The notes below the pieces were generated by a model. It saw only the letters and a list, made by a program, of their open reading frames with translations. It was not told where the DNA came from and did not search any database. From Bacteriovoracaceae bacterium (GTDB taxonomy: Bacteria; Bdellovibrionota; Bacteriovoracia; Bacteriovoracales; Bacteriovoracaceae): a stretch of 64,000 nt of DNA. Of the stretch, positions 55,989 to 63,811 are shown piece by piece (positions within the stretch are counted from its first letter, which is position 1; each line of letters opens with the position of its first letter). Both the position numbers and the translations under genes were made by a program. The DNA is taken from assembly GCA_947441615.1 (NCBI GenBank), contig CANEUH010000004.1, positions 108,143 through 172,142 on the forward strand. The letters are read 5' to 3'.

Positions 55989-56783
55989 TCATTCTTTGAA
56001 AATCAGTGGATGAACCACATTCATGGTCCTGTTGCCAATTTTTGTGAGAGTAATTTTACCATCTTGGGTGCTAGGCTTGGCACTTCCTGTCACAGGATCT
56101 ATGTCTATCTCGTGTTCGACTTTAAAAGAAACTGTTTTTGAAGAAGAACTAACACTGCCGTTTATGACCTCAAACCGATAACGAATTTTATCTGAAGACT
56201 GCGTGACTTTCATTAAAGTGGTCATTTGAGTTGCAGTGTACTCTTTTAAATTTCTGAGACTAAAACTGACTTCAAAGGGTTCTTTAAAACTTGCTGTAAA
56301 ATTTCCACTCACATCACACTGATCATTAAAAACATATGACTTTGAAATAGCAGCACCTGTGAAAGCAGCAACTGCCCAAGATTTGGGTTTAGGATCACAG
56401 GTCTTCACTTTAAAGGATCCGTTATTAATTCCAAGTTTATCAAAAGCGAGTATCTTTAATAACTCTTGTAAAACAGCTATCGCATTCGCCTCCTCTGCAA
56501 GTTCATCAGAAGAAGGACCTTTCGGTTTTTCAATGATTGGAGCAGGTGGTTGATTTTCTTCTCCATTATTGTAAGAAACAGTCTTAATGAGAGCGCCGTC
56601 CTTATCAAAGGAGTACTCGTTCCCATGCTTTATGAGGACTCCATTTTTCATATAACCGCAGGTCACTTTGCGCCCTTTAGTGACGGCACTAAAATATTCA
56701 ACCGACAAAGCTCCCTGAGGACAACTTAGTTCATTGGCGAAAAGATTTGTGACAAAGAGTAGCGCTAAAATAAATATTTTCAT
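55989..56783 (-). CDS. Exported protein, unknown function
   Basis: 264 residues, signal peptide (KIFILALLFVTNLFANE). The first part has MORN-like tyrosine/glycine turns (RKVTCGYMKNGVLIKHGNEY, FDKDGALIKT), then a proline-rich linker and a beta-rich domain with cysteines (KVKTCDPKP, NDQCDVSGNF). No family recognised for the second half. It ends 70 bases downstream of fabI's ATG on the same strand. First of a run of exported-protein genes to the right edge. Confidence 0.7.
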   Translation of the reverse strand: MKIFILALLFVTNLFANELSCPQGALSVEYFSAVTKGRKVTCGYMKNGVLIKHGNEYSFDKDGALIKTVSYNNGEENQPPAPIIEKPKGPSSDELAEEANAIAVLQELLKILAFDKLGINNGSFKVKTCDPKPKSWAVAAFTGAAISKSYVFNDQCDVSGNFTASFKEPFEVSFSLRNLKEYTATQMTTLMKVTQSSDKIRYRFEVINGSVSSSSKTVSFKVEHEIDIDPVTGSAKPSTQDGKITLTKIGNRTMNVVHPLIFKE

Positions 56784-56854
56784 GAGGTTATTTTACTCGC
56801 ATTTTAAATTAGAGTCACTGATAGACAGGGAGGCAAGAATTGCGCTAGCGTTAA

Positions 56855-57703
56855 ATGATGAAAAAAATCATTCTCTTAATTCTCAGTTTTACTATTTCCT
56901 CTTTTGCCTGTGATGATGGTTTTGTAAAAAACAATCATCTGCAAATTCCTCCAAATTCTTTACTCGCAGGAGACATGACTGAGGAACAATACAAATCGAC
57001 TTTAAAGCATTTTGAAAAATATTTCGGGCAAATGGTTGATTCTGACCACAGGGCCGAATTACAAATTATCGTCTCATGGAGCTCAAATACGGTTAATGCC
57101 TACGCTGAAAGAAATGATGATAATTGGATCATAACTGTCTACGGAGGCCTCGCTCGTCACAAGGCCATCACTGTCGATGGGCTCAATCTTGTTCTTTGTC
57201 ATGAACTTGGTCACCACATTGGCGGATACCCCAAAAAAACGACTAACCGCTGGTCTAGTGCCGAAGGGCAGGCCGATTACTATGGGACAATGAAATGTCT
57301 TCGCCGGCTCTGGGAAAAAGAGGACAATACTACTTTTGTAAGGAGTCTTTCCATTCCATCACTTGTTAAAGATCAATGTTTTAAGGCCTATTCTAATGAA
57401 AATGAAAAGGCCATTTGTATGAGAATGGCCTTGGCCGGGAAATCAGTCGCACTCATGATTCAAGACTTAGACCATGATTCAATTGAACCAAAGTTTGAAA
57501 CTCCAGATAGTCTTGTTGTTCGTTCCATGAATTACATGCACCCTTATGCGCAATGTAGGCTTGATACTTTTTTTAATGGTGCTATCTGTCCCGTTTCAGA
57601 GAAACTAGAATTTGATAACGATGATGAAACAGCTGGCAGTTGCCATGCTAAAAATGGTGATCTTAAGGGTTTACGACCTCGCTGCTGGTTTGTGCCACGT
57701 TAA
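56855..57703 (+). CDS. Exported M48-like zinc metalloprotease
   Basis: 282 residues. Signal peptide (KKIILLILSFTISSFA) followed by a cysteine in the mature start. The zinc motif is CHELGHHIGG (near 110) and the third ligand lies in EGQADYYGTMKCLRRLW about 28 residues later, the HExxH-ExxAD pattern of M48-type gluzincins. Several cysteines near the C-terminus suggest disulfides. Unlike the membrane M48 at 10.6-12.4 kb it has no membrane helices and should act in the periplasm or outside. Confidence 0.78.
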   Translation: MMKKIILLILSFTISSFACDDGFVKNNHLQIPPNSLLAGDMTEEQYKSTLKHFEKYFGQMVDSDHRAELQIIVSWSSNTVNAYAERNDDNWIITVYGGLARHKAITVDGLNLVLCHELGHHIGGYPKKTTNRWSSAEGQADYYGTMKCLRRLWEKEDNTTFVRSLSIPSLVKDQCFKAYSNENEKAICMRMALAGKSVALMIQDLDHDSIEPKFETPDSLVVRSMNYMHPYAQCRLDTFFNGAICPVSEKLEFDNDDETAGSCHAKNGDLKGLRPRCWFVPR

Positions 57704-57755
57704 TGGGCAAGATTTTCTTTATCCCCTGAATGACTCACAAGAGTTAAAATAAAGA

Positions 57756-58754
57756 ATGTTTTTTAAGCCTCTATCATTCATCTTATTTATTCTTTTCTCC
57801 ACGACAGTATTCGCCTTTGATGATGAAAAATTCGCTCGTTCACTAGGACTTGAACTCGTGGATGAAGGGCACCCCTATAATTTTTTAGGTGTCACTCACA
57901 TGTACGCTAACGAAAACCTCACGAGACAACTGCTAGTGGTTCGGGAAGTAAAAGCTGAGTTAAAAGAGCTGAGAATTATTAAGGCAAAAGATTATCTCAT
58001 CCTCGAAGTTCCCAAAGACGAAAAATCTTATTCCTCCATGGCACTTATTGGTATCACTGAAGAAGAAATCAGAAAAAATATTAATCAATCATCTGTGATA
58101 AAAACAATTTGGAATCATTTAATTTTATTTCCAAAAGCTTACTCTGAAGATTGCGGAACAGGTGGAGTGATTAGTTCAATTGGGCTTGAAGCGCTAGAAA
58201 ATTACTACGGTTCAAGTGTCGCCAAAGGGGCCATGAAGTGTATGGCGAATTTTTTTCAAGGCGTTTGGGATTCAACTGGTGGACTGGCCCAATCGGCAAT
58301 TGAAGGCATTCAAAATCTAGTCAGAGATCCAAAACAATTTTGGGATAAAAAAGTTTCGGAAGCTAAAAACATGGTTTCTTTTATCCAACACTTTGACACT
58401 AAAATTAAGGAACTCTCAGTGGCCATATCAAACCTTCCGAGTGAGACAAAAACCAACCTTATTTGTAGTTTCATTGGTGGTATAGGTGGTGATGTCGCTC
58501 TTGGCATACTCGTGGGTGGTGCCGGATTTGGTAAAGCTGTCCTAAGGCTTGAAGAATATATTGGAAAAATCGTTAAACTAGAGAAAGTATTTAATCTTCT
58601 CAATAAAGTTGGAAAATTAAAAAATATACCGCCCGGTTTCCTTGAAAGATTGACGTCTTCTAAAATTCCCAACAGCGTATTTGACTCACTCAATTCTTTT
58701 GCTGCCCATAACTTTCCAGATTTTATTCCAGGGGCCATGCAATGCGCGCTTTAA
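57756..58754 (+). CDS. Exported protein with glycine-rich helical region, toxin-carrier-like
   Basis: 332 residues, signal peptide ending VFA. Residues 25-130 form an alpha/beta domain without known match. From about 140 comes CGTGGVISSIGLEALENYYG and an amphipathic glycine/alanine-rich stretch (FIGGIGGDVALGILVGGAGF near 250) that could insert in a membrane, like the segments ahead of toxin domains in polymorphic toxins. The next gene overlaps its end by 13 bases and encodes a small domain that looks like such a toxin tip. Inference only. Confidence 0.65.
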   Translation: MFFKPLSFILFILFSTTVFAFDDEKFARSLGLELVDEGHPYNFLGVTHMYANENLTRQLLVVREVKAELKELRIIKAKDYLILEVPKDEKSYSSMALIGITEEEIRKNINQSSVIKTIWNHLILFPKAYSEDCGTGGVISSIGLEALENYYGSSVAKGAMKCMANFFQGVWDSTGGLAQSAIEGIQNLVRDPKQFWDKKVSEAKNMVSFIQHFDTKIKELSVAISNLPSETKTNLICSFIGGIGGDVALGILVGGAGFGKAVLRLEEYIGKIVKLEKVFNLLNKVGKLKNIPPGFLERLTSSKIPNSVFDSLNSFAAHNFPDFIPGAMQCAL

Positions 58755-59233
58755 TCATTTTTGTTTTTCTCTGTGAGTTTGCCTTCGGAAGAAGCTGCAA
58801 AGAATTTGAAAAAGTTGCAGACTATCTCAATACTCAAAAGTTTATCAAGGCAAGTCGTGATCATAGGGTGCTTAAAGTTGAAGCACACTTGAATGTTGAT
58901 GATCTCAACCAGGCCAGAACTCTTGCCTACCGGTTTCCCGCTTTCAAAGACCTCGGATTTGGTAATCCTGGTGGAGAGGGATGGAAAGTGTATGAGGGCA
59001 GAATGGAGAGATCAGTCCTTAATGGTAAAAAAGTAGGCTGGGAAATAAAAAATGAAAACGGTCATGCTCGGATAAGACTCGATTGGGACCCTCAGAAAGG
59101 TGCTCATTACAATTTGGAGATCACCGAGAAGAAAGCAGGAAAATCAGAAACGCACAAACTCGCCATCAATTTCCTCTGTCAGGGACAAAAATGTAGCGAA
59201 GACCAAATCAAAAAAATGGCTGAAAATTTATAG
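58742..59233 (+). CDS. Small exported protein, possible nuclease-type toxin domain
   Basis: 163 residues, signal peptide (RALIIFVFLCEFAFG). The second half has GWEIKNENGHARIRLDWDPQ followed by KGAHYNLEI. A histidine/arginine-rich H.R.DWDP..G.H.N segment recalls, from memory, the end of some secreted bacterial RNase-type toxin domains; this was not checked. Two cysteines near the end and one near the start. No immunity-like gene is adjacent on either strand. It overlaps the upstream carrier-like gene and is convergent with the SGNH gene. Confidence 0.6.
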   Translation: MRALIIFVFLCEFAFGRSCKEFEKVADYLNTQKFIKASRDHRVLKVEAHLNVDDLNQARTLAYRFPAFKDLGFGNPGGEGWKVYEGRMERSVLNGKKVGWEIKNENGHARIRLDWDPQKGAHYNLEITEKKAGKSETHKLAINFLCQGQKCSEDQIKKMAENL

Positions 59234-59237
59234 ATGT

Positions 59238-59843
59238 TTAGGGATCTCTTAAAAAATCCATTGAAACAGCATCGGCCCATTTTCTAGCTATAGGCATGCC
59301 TTCCTTAAACCAGTAGTGAACACCATCTCCACCAGTTTCTGGATAACTTGTGACATTCATACTGTTGAAAATCGGGCAGTCAGACCCAACGGCTTCTGTT
59401 ATTAAGCGATAAATCCGAGGTCTTTCAGCTCGGTATTTACGAGAATCAGGCGAACCAATCCAGTAACAGCGAGCCCCTGAATCTTTTATGGTTTTAACCA
59501 TGGCCTTAAGGTCATTAATAGCAAAATCATCACTTGGAGTGTTTACGTAATTCGCTCCAAGCTCAACGAGAACAGTATCGGGCCTCACCTCTAAAAGTAA
59601 TTGAGAAAGGATTGGTGTTGGATGGACCGTTGCCTTGAAGACCTCGCCCTTTAGGTTATTTGAGTAAAAGCCGCATGTTGTCTTCTGTCCGGAGGTCCAC
59701 CACTTGGCAATAGAGCCACAACTAGCAAAGGTCGCCACTTGAAGACCCGATTTTCTAAGATTTTCATCTAGATACCAGCCAAAAGGACCCACAAGATGTG
59801 AGTTTCCAATAATGAGGACAGTGGAGGCAAGGACTAAGCTCAT
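59238..59843 (-). CDS. SGNH/GDSL-type hydrolase
   Basis: 201 residues. The four SGNH blocks are present: catalytic serine in IIGNSHLVG (block I), glycine in SCGSIAKW (block II), asparagine in ELGANYVN (block III), and the catalytic pair DGVHYW (block V). Enzymes of this family are lipases, esterases or acetylxylan/peptidoglycan-type deacetylases; the substrate is not apparent. The first residues (SLVLASTVLII) are the first strand of the fold, so export is uncertain. Divergent from blc. Confidence 0.82.
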   Translation of the reverse strand: MSLVLASTVLIIGNSHLVGPFGWYLDENLRKSGLQVATFASCGSIAKWWTSGQKTTCGFYSNNLKGEVFKATVHPTPILSQLLLEVRPDTVLVELGANYVNTPSDDFAINDLKAMVKTIKDSGARCYWIGSPDSRKYRAERPRIYRLITEAVGSDCPIFNSMNVTSYPETGGDGVHYWFKEGMPIARKWADAVSMDFLRDP

Positions 59844-59941
59844 CTAAAGATTCCCTGAATATTTTCTATGTTCATGAGTTGTTTATATATATATCGTGTC
59901 CGGCCTGATAAGAAGTATAAAAGTTTCAAAGGAGATTCTCT

Positions 59942-60460
59942 ATGAAAAAAATACTGGCGCTTTCTCTCACTATGCTATTTTCACTCGCTCTACACGCTCA
60001 AGTTCTTACAACAGCTGAATATGTAGATGTTGGTCGTTATATTGGTAAATGGTATGCCATTTCTTCTCTTCCACAATTCTTCTCAAAAAACTGTAAGGCC
60101 CAAACTGCCGAGTATGAGATCATCAATGAAAAAACAATAAGTGTTTTTAACTCTTGCTTAAATGGAAAAACAGTTAAAACGATTAAGGGTCAAGCGGTTG
60201 TCAAAAACCCAAAAACCAATGCAGAGTTAATTGTGACTTTTAATAATTTTTGGACTCGCCTTTTTCGTGTCAAAGGTGATTACACAATCATCAAGTTAGA
60301 TCCAAATTATGAGTTCGTGATGGTAGGCTCAAAAGATAGAAAATCCCTTTGGATTATGTCGAGACGTCCGGATATGCCTGAGGACGTTTTGGCCGAGTAC
60401 ACTGAGCTCGCGAAGAAAGAAGGCTTCAATACCAAAAAACTAGTTATCTCTGAATTCTAA
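59942..60460 (+). CDS. blc: Bacterial lipocalin, Blc-like
   Basis: 172 residues. Signal peptide without lipobox (KKILALSLTMLFSLALHAQ), so unlike E. coli Blc it appears to be soluble in the periplasm. The lipocalin fold is marked by GRYIGKWYAISSLPQFFSKN (GxW motif, near 33), the central AEYEIINEKTISVFNSC and ISRRPDMPEDVL-type end. These proteins bind lysophospholipids and fatty acids. AAAGGAG before the ATG. One 29-nt palindrome starts 11 bases after the stop. Confidence 0.88.
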   Translation: MKKILALSLTMLFSLALHAQVLTTAEYVDVGRYIGKWYAISSLPQFFSKNCKAQTAEYEIINEKTISVFNSCLNGKTVKTIKGQAVVKNPKTNAELIVTFNNFWTRLFRVKGDYTIIKLDPNYEFVMVGSKDRKSLWIMSRRPDMPEDVLAEYTELAKKEGFNTKKLVISEF

Positions 60461-60470
60461 TTCCCATTAG

Positions 60471-60499
60471 GTCGAAAAGGTAGCGTATACCTTTTCGAC
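60471..60499. repeat. 29-nt palindrome, copy 1
   Basis: GTCGAAAAGGTA, five-base centre GCGTA, TACCTTTTCGAC; both arms perfect (12 bp). It starts 11 bases after the blc stop and ends with a short T-run, so it could serve as a terminator. Same family as the copies at 62390, 63325 and 63812. Confidence 0.85.
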
Positions 60500-60594
60500 C
60501 GTTTCATAATTACAACTACTTAGATTCTTCTCCAAATTTTTCCAACAATTAAGCCGAAATATACTCTGCTTGTTTTAAACAAAGAGGAGTTCTT

Positions 60595-60849
60595 ATGAGC
60601 TGTCCGTTAGAGGTGTTCGACAAATCCAAACACAACTACCTCCAAAAATGTTTTTACGTCATTAATTTACTCAAAAACCATGATTACGATTTATGGGAAA
60701 ATTTCCATGCACAGTATTGTAACACCAAGCCCGAGGAATCTTGGGAACTGTACGCAATCTTAGTGGAAGAGTACCGTAAGATCGTGGCCCCTCCGAAGAA
60801 GACAAGAGCTAAACAAGCCAAGGCAAGCTCTAAAAGAAAAGCGGCTTAG
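60595..60849 (+). CDS. Small protein with basic, lysine-rich tail
   Basis: 84 residues, no signal. GAGGAG before the ATG supports it as a real gene. The first 60 residues are helical with aromatic positions (NYLQKCFYVINLLKNHDYDLWENF); the end PPKKTRAKQAKASSKRKAA resembles histone-H1-like tails and suggests nucleic-acid binding. It overlaps the end of the convergent gene by four bases. Family not recognised. Confidence 0.7.
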   Translation: MSCPLEVFDKSKHNYLQKCFYVINLLKNHDYDLWENFHAQYCNTKPEESWELYAILVEEYRKIVAPPKKTRAKQAKASSKRKAA

Positions 60850-61031
60850 GGTATAAAACCCTGGCCGCAGCCCTCGAGGCTAAAGAATTTCTCAAATCCT
60901 TTGTGACCGAAATGTGGATTAAATTCTTTCCAGTATTTATCTAGACGGGAAACATATTCTCTTCCTGCTTCGGTCATGAGGTGATTTAGCGCAGCGGAGA
61001 GGATATTCGCCTGAACATCAAAGCAGTACAT
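60846..61031 (-). CDS. Small unknown protein downstream of the frameshifted gene
   Basis: 61 residues from the ATG at 61031 with GAGGG ten bases upstream. Starts 12 bases after the stop of the frameshifted HExxH gene's second half, in the same direction. Contains NHLMTEAGREYVSRLDKYWK and GFEKFFSLEGCGQGF, no signal peptide. It may be an independent small gene or a remnant of a longer one; no way to tell from here. Confidence 0.45.
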   Translation of the reverse strand: MYCFDVQANILSAALNHLMTEAGREYVSRLDKYWKEFNPHFGHKGFEKFFSLEGCGQGFIP

Positions 61032-61043
61032 CTGAACTGGCCC

Positions 61044-61377
61044 TCATATAAGGGCGATAACATATCTGTTTTTAAACGAAGCATACATTCTTGAATGAAG
61101 CTCATGAGGAATATCTTTAAGAAGGGATGTGAAATCTGATGAGACTTTATTTTTCAAATTATTGATCTTTTCTGGGACTAGATCCAATGCTTCTTTCTCA
61201 GTTATAAATGACGGTTTTTTTATTTCAAAAAAAAGTTTTTCAGAAATGTTATAGTATTTGGAAAGCTCATCAAGATCATCAATTAAATTTTCAAACCGCT
61301 GTTTATTTTCAGCCTTTAAAAACTTTATCGTATTCTTATGAAAGTCATAAATTTGATTAAGTTTTAAATGTTTTTTT
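61044..61377 (-). pseudogene. Second half of the HExxH protein in the -1 frame
   Basis: An open frame of about 110 codons, from just after the TGA overlapping the A7 run to the TGA at 61044-61046, without any in-frame ATG near its start. Its first residues are PKKHLKLNQIYDFHKN, in the -1 frame relative to the upstream gene, and it continues as a charged helical domain (FITEKEALDLVPEKINNLKN). It is only translated if ribosomes shift at A_AAA_AAC (61371-61378) or if the run had a different length. Listed separately so it is not lost. Confidence 0.7.
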
Positions 61378-61861
61378 GGTCAAATGTGTATTTCAAAGCC
61401 TTAGTCAAAGTTCCTTTCTCACCTTTAAATTCAAAAAGGAATAGGTCTTGGGGGTTTATTAACTCATGCTGATAAAAGTGAAGGACCTCGTGAATTGTAA
61501 TGTCTAATATTCTTCCCATGGTACGCTCTGGGTCCATACAAATAGTAATTTCATTGGGCTCTTCAAAGAACGCCAGTACACCATCTCTGCATTTATTATT
61601 CTTATCTTTTTCAACAAATATTATCCTCGCTTTTCCGCTATCAAAGACATGCTTAATTTTTTTAAAAGGAGGATATTTTTCTCCTGAAGTATAGAAATCT
61701 TTTATAAACTGCTCACGATCTTTATGAGGTTTTTGAAATTCAAATGCAATATTTTTTAGATCAGTATCTTTATTAAGTTTTTCAAAACATTGCTCAGTCA
61801 TTCCAAAGAGTGGAAATGAACTGGTAAAAAATAAAAATATTGATATTACTTTTATGGGCAT
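61364..61861 (-). CDS. Exported HExxH-type putative peptidase, first half (frame broken at an A7 run)
   Basis: 165 residues as read: signal peptide (KVISIFLFFTSSFPLFG), cysteines, then the zinc motif HEVLHFYQHE near 135 with DLFLFEFKGE after it, resembling small gluzincin peptidases. The frame ends at TAA directly behind GAC CAA AAA AAC. A further ~110 codons continue in the -1 frame, so the full product was probably about 270 residues. Starts ten bases inside the end of the HNH gene, so both are co-transcribed. Confidence 0.7.
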   Translation of the reverse strand: MPIKVISIFLFFTSSFPLFGMTEQCFEKLNKDTDLKNIAFEFQKPHKDREQFIKDFYTSGEKYPPFKKIKHVFDSGKARIIFVEKDKNNKCRDGVLAFFEEPNEITICMDPERTMGRILDITIHEVLHFYQHELINPQDLFLFEFKGEKGTLTKALKYTFDQKNI

Positions 61862-62385
61862 CCACTCAACCTAATCGTCTCATTTTCTTCTTTGGTCAAA
61901 ATCAAATGATACTTTTTCTTAATCCTGATCCAATCCTGGAGATATTGACAGGTACGGTCCTTATTGATCGGAAGCCACTCCGCAATTGTTTTTGCTCCTT
62001 TTTTCCTATTGTAACTTTTATTAGTGATAACAAGATTTTCGGGGTCATTTGCAAATCGTTCTTTTTTTTCTTTGTCCCAATTCGCTCCACCTACTTCATG
62101 AGCATGCTTCAGAGGTATTAGATGATCGATATCAACATTTTTTGCCAAAACATGCTTCTCTGGATAATAGTAATCAGCCCATTCTCCTGAAATGACGGTG
62201 CACCCTTTTTTATTTAACTTAACCTTTGTCTTAGACCTAGAGATCAAAACTTCTTGGCGAGTGTTCTGGCAATCTTTATCTGGATCAGACCAATGAGACC
62301 ACTCAGATCGGTGATATTTTTTTAAATCATAAGGAATTTGATGAGTACAAGAAACAACAAACACAACAATCAATAAACGGCCCAT
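61852..62385 (-). CDS. HNH endonuclease family lipoprotein
   Basis: 177 residues from the ATG at 62385, chosen because it gives a lipoprotein signal (MGRLLIVVFVVSC, cysteine 13); the longer frame to 62442 would be read through a palindrome and neither start has a Shine-Dalgarno. The nuclease core is DIDHLIPLKHAHEVGGANW near 98 and ENLVITNKSYNRKKGAK further on: the DHxxP...N...NRxKG pattern of secreted HNH nucleases, with His in DHL as the general base. It probably degrades extracellular (prey) DNA from the cell surface. No inhibitor gene is visible next to it. Confidence 0.8.
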   Translation of the reverse strand: MGRLLIVVFVVSCTHQIPYDLKKYHRSEWSHWSDPDKDCQNTRQEVLISRSKTKVKLNKKGCTVISGEWADYYYPEKHVLAKNVDIDHLIPLKHAHEVGGANWDKEKKERFANDPENLVITNKSYNRKKGAKTIAEWLPINKDRTCQYLQDWIRIKKKYHLILTKEENETIRLSGCP

Positions 62386-62389
62386 GGTT

Positions 62390-62418
62390 GTCCGAAAGGT
62401 AGCGTATACCTTTTCGAC
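62390..62418. repeat. 29-nt palindrome, copy 2
   Basis: Left arm GTCCGAAAGGTA, centre GCGTA, right arm TACCTTTTCGAC: two arm mismatches. It lies between the stop of a small lipoprotein frame (62430, minus strand) and the HNH start (62385), ending four bases ahead of that ATG. Confidence 0.8.
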
Positions 62419-62429
62419 AAAAATCATCA

Positions 62430-62594
62430 TCAAATACACCATACACCAAGATGGGGGTGGATAGAAACTGCAGTACCACTCGTTGTCACTTCTGCAGGAG
62501 TGCGTAGGCTTCCGACACAGGAACTGAGTCCCATTATACTGATGAAAAAGACTGACATTTGAATTAGGACGCGATTTTTTTTTGCTACTAGCAT
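62430..62594 (-). CDS. Short lipoprotein gene or truncated lipoprotein
   Basis: A 54-codon frame from the ATG at 62594: charged start (LVAKKNRVLIQ), hydrophobic core and a textbook lipobox (LSSC, cysteine 26), then TPAEVTTSGTAVSIHPHLG and a stop. The mature part is only 29 residues. It may be a real small lipoprotein or the start of a gene cut short; the next gene starts 44 bases on with a palindrome in between. Only a weak Shine-Dalgarno is present. Confidence 0.45.
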   Translation of the reverse strand: MLVAKKNRVLIQMSVFFISIMGLSSCVGSLRTPAEVTTSGTAVSIHPHLGVWCI

Positions 62595-62713
62595 AGACTC
62601 ATTTTTATTCTTTTATTTATCGGCATCTTGATTAATCATCTTTAGAAGACTATTACGGATTGAAAGGGTAATTCATTTCAGTTACATTAAATGAAAACGA
62701 AGGGTATAGAGAC

Positions 62714-63337
62714 ATGAAAACGCTTGTAATTCTTGCGACTTTTCTTAATTTAACTGCATGCGGCCTACTTAATTTAGATGATTTTAGGATCAATATTAGG
62801 GAAGAAAAAGACATCATTACCGAAGAAACTAAGTACGTTTCAACCAAGATTGAAGAATTAAACAAGACTCGCCTCCCCACATTTTCTCCTCTGAGTGGTG
62901 GTCGCTTCTTAGTTTATAACGCCATCAAATTAAACCCATACCTTATAAAAACCTATGAGGGAAAACTAAAGCCATTTCTCGAAGTGACGGTCTATGGTAA
63001 GAATGATCCCTTTACCAATGAGATACAAATCAAGTGTCGAGACAAAAAGTATTTATCTCATCTACTCACAAAAAATGAAATGAATGCAATAAGATCTGAA
63101 ACAAACTCTCACTCATTTTCTAGCTCAAACATCATCTATTATCAGGAAGAGATCATCACTACCGAGGTGACACCTGAAGTCTTTAATTATATTGAAACTT
63201 GCATGGGTGACATTATCTTGAGGGCCAAGGGTACAAAACACTCCATGGATTCTTCAATCATGATGAATAATGGTGACAGTATCAAGCTCATCAATGGACT
63301 TAAGGATCTTTCTGAAATTCTAATGTCGAAAAAGTAG
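62714..63337 (+). CDS. Lipoprotein, unknown function
   Basis: 207 residues with a good lipobox (LTAC, cysteine 16). No recognised domain; the body is mixed alpha/beta (LKPFLEVTVYGKNDPFTNEI, two cysteines at IKCRDKKY and ETCMGDI). The last codons and the stop come from the left arm of palindrome copy 3. The 271 bases in front of it hold the short lipoprotein frame and an AT-rich stretch. Confidence 0.7.
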   Translation: MKTLVILATFLNLTACGLLNLDDFRINIREEKDIITEETKYVSTKIEELNKTRLPTFSPLSGGRFLVYNAIKLNPYLIKTYEGKLKPFLEVTVYGKNDPFTNEIQIKCRDKKYLSHLLTKNEMNAIRSETNSHSFSSSNIIYYQEEIITTEVTPEVFNYIETCMGDIILRAKGTKHSMDSSIMMNNGDSIKLINGLKDLSEILMSKK

Positions 63338-63353
63338 CGTATACCTTTTCGAC
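63325..63353. repeat. 29-nt palindrome, copy 3
   Basis: GTCGAAAAAGTA, GCGTA, TACCTTTTCGAC: one mismatch (A for G in the left arm). Its left arm contains the last three codons and the stop codon of the lipoprotein gene at 62714-63337. Confidence 0.8.
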
Positions 63354-63573
63354 TACAGCACAGAATTATAGGACTATGATAGGCGGGCAAAAAAGAACCT
63401 CTCTAAATAAGGAGGATTATAATTCCTGTTACCTTTCAGGTACTTAAAAATAGAAGAAGCAATTAAGTTAGTTGAACATAAATCCAATGAATTAAGCATT
63501 AAAACGTAATATAATAGTTAAAGTCACTCGCCTCTCTGCATCCCAGACATTGACCCACACACAAGGAATGATC

Positions 63574-63798
63574 ATGAAAAATACGGATGATTTTTTGATC
63601 GCTCATGTTGAACTTGCACAGGCCCGTTTCTCAAATGGTGAGGATCTAGGAGTCGAATTTCGAAGCGAAATCGATGCATGGGCGAAGATGGAGACTCACT
63701 TTCGCCACCAGATCAGAAATCCTCGCAAGAGATCATCTCCCAAGGGAAAACAGGACCTCGCAACCATGGTCTATGCAGTCAGACATAAGCTCGATTAA
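63574..63798 (+). CDS. Small unknown protein
   Basis: 74 residues from the ATG at 63574, set by AAGGA six bases upstream; other ATG/TTG codons just before it lack that spacing. Acidic first half (FLIAHVELAQARFSNGEDLG), basic second half (HFRHQIRNPRKRSSPKGKQD). No signal, no family recognised. A palindrome follows 14 bases after the stop. Confidence 0.6.
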   Translation: MKNTDDFLIAHVELAQARFSNGEDLGVEFRSEIDAWAKMETHFRHQIRNPRKRSSPKGKQDLATMVYAVRHKLD

Positions 63799-63811
63799 CC
63801 CCAAACCTATT

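Noticed and set aside
58310..58738. 142-codon minus-strand frame opposite the carrier-like gene
   Set aside because: Considered as an antisense immunity gene, but it has no ribosome site, no conserved-looking pattern, and the plus-strand frame has a good signal peptide.
61840..62121. 93-codon plus-strand frame opposite the HNH gene
   Set aside because: Antisense to a recognisable HNH nuclease core; its hydrophobic composition is a by-product of the complementary strand.
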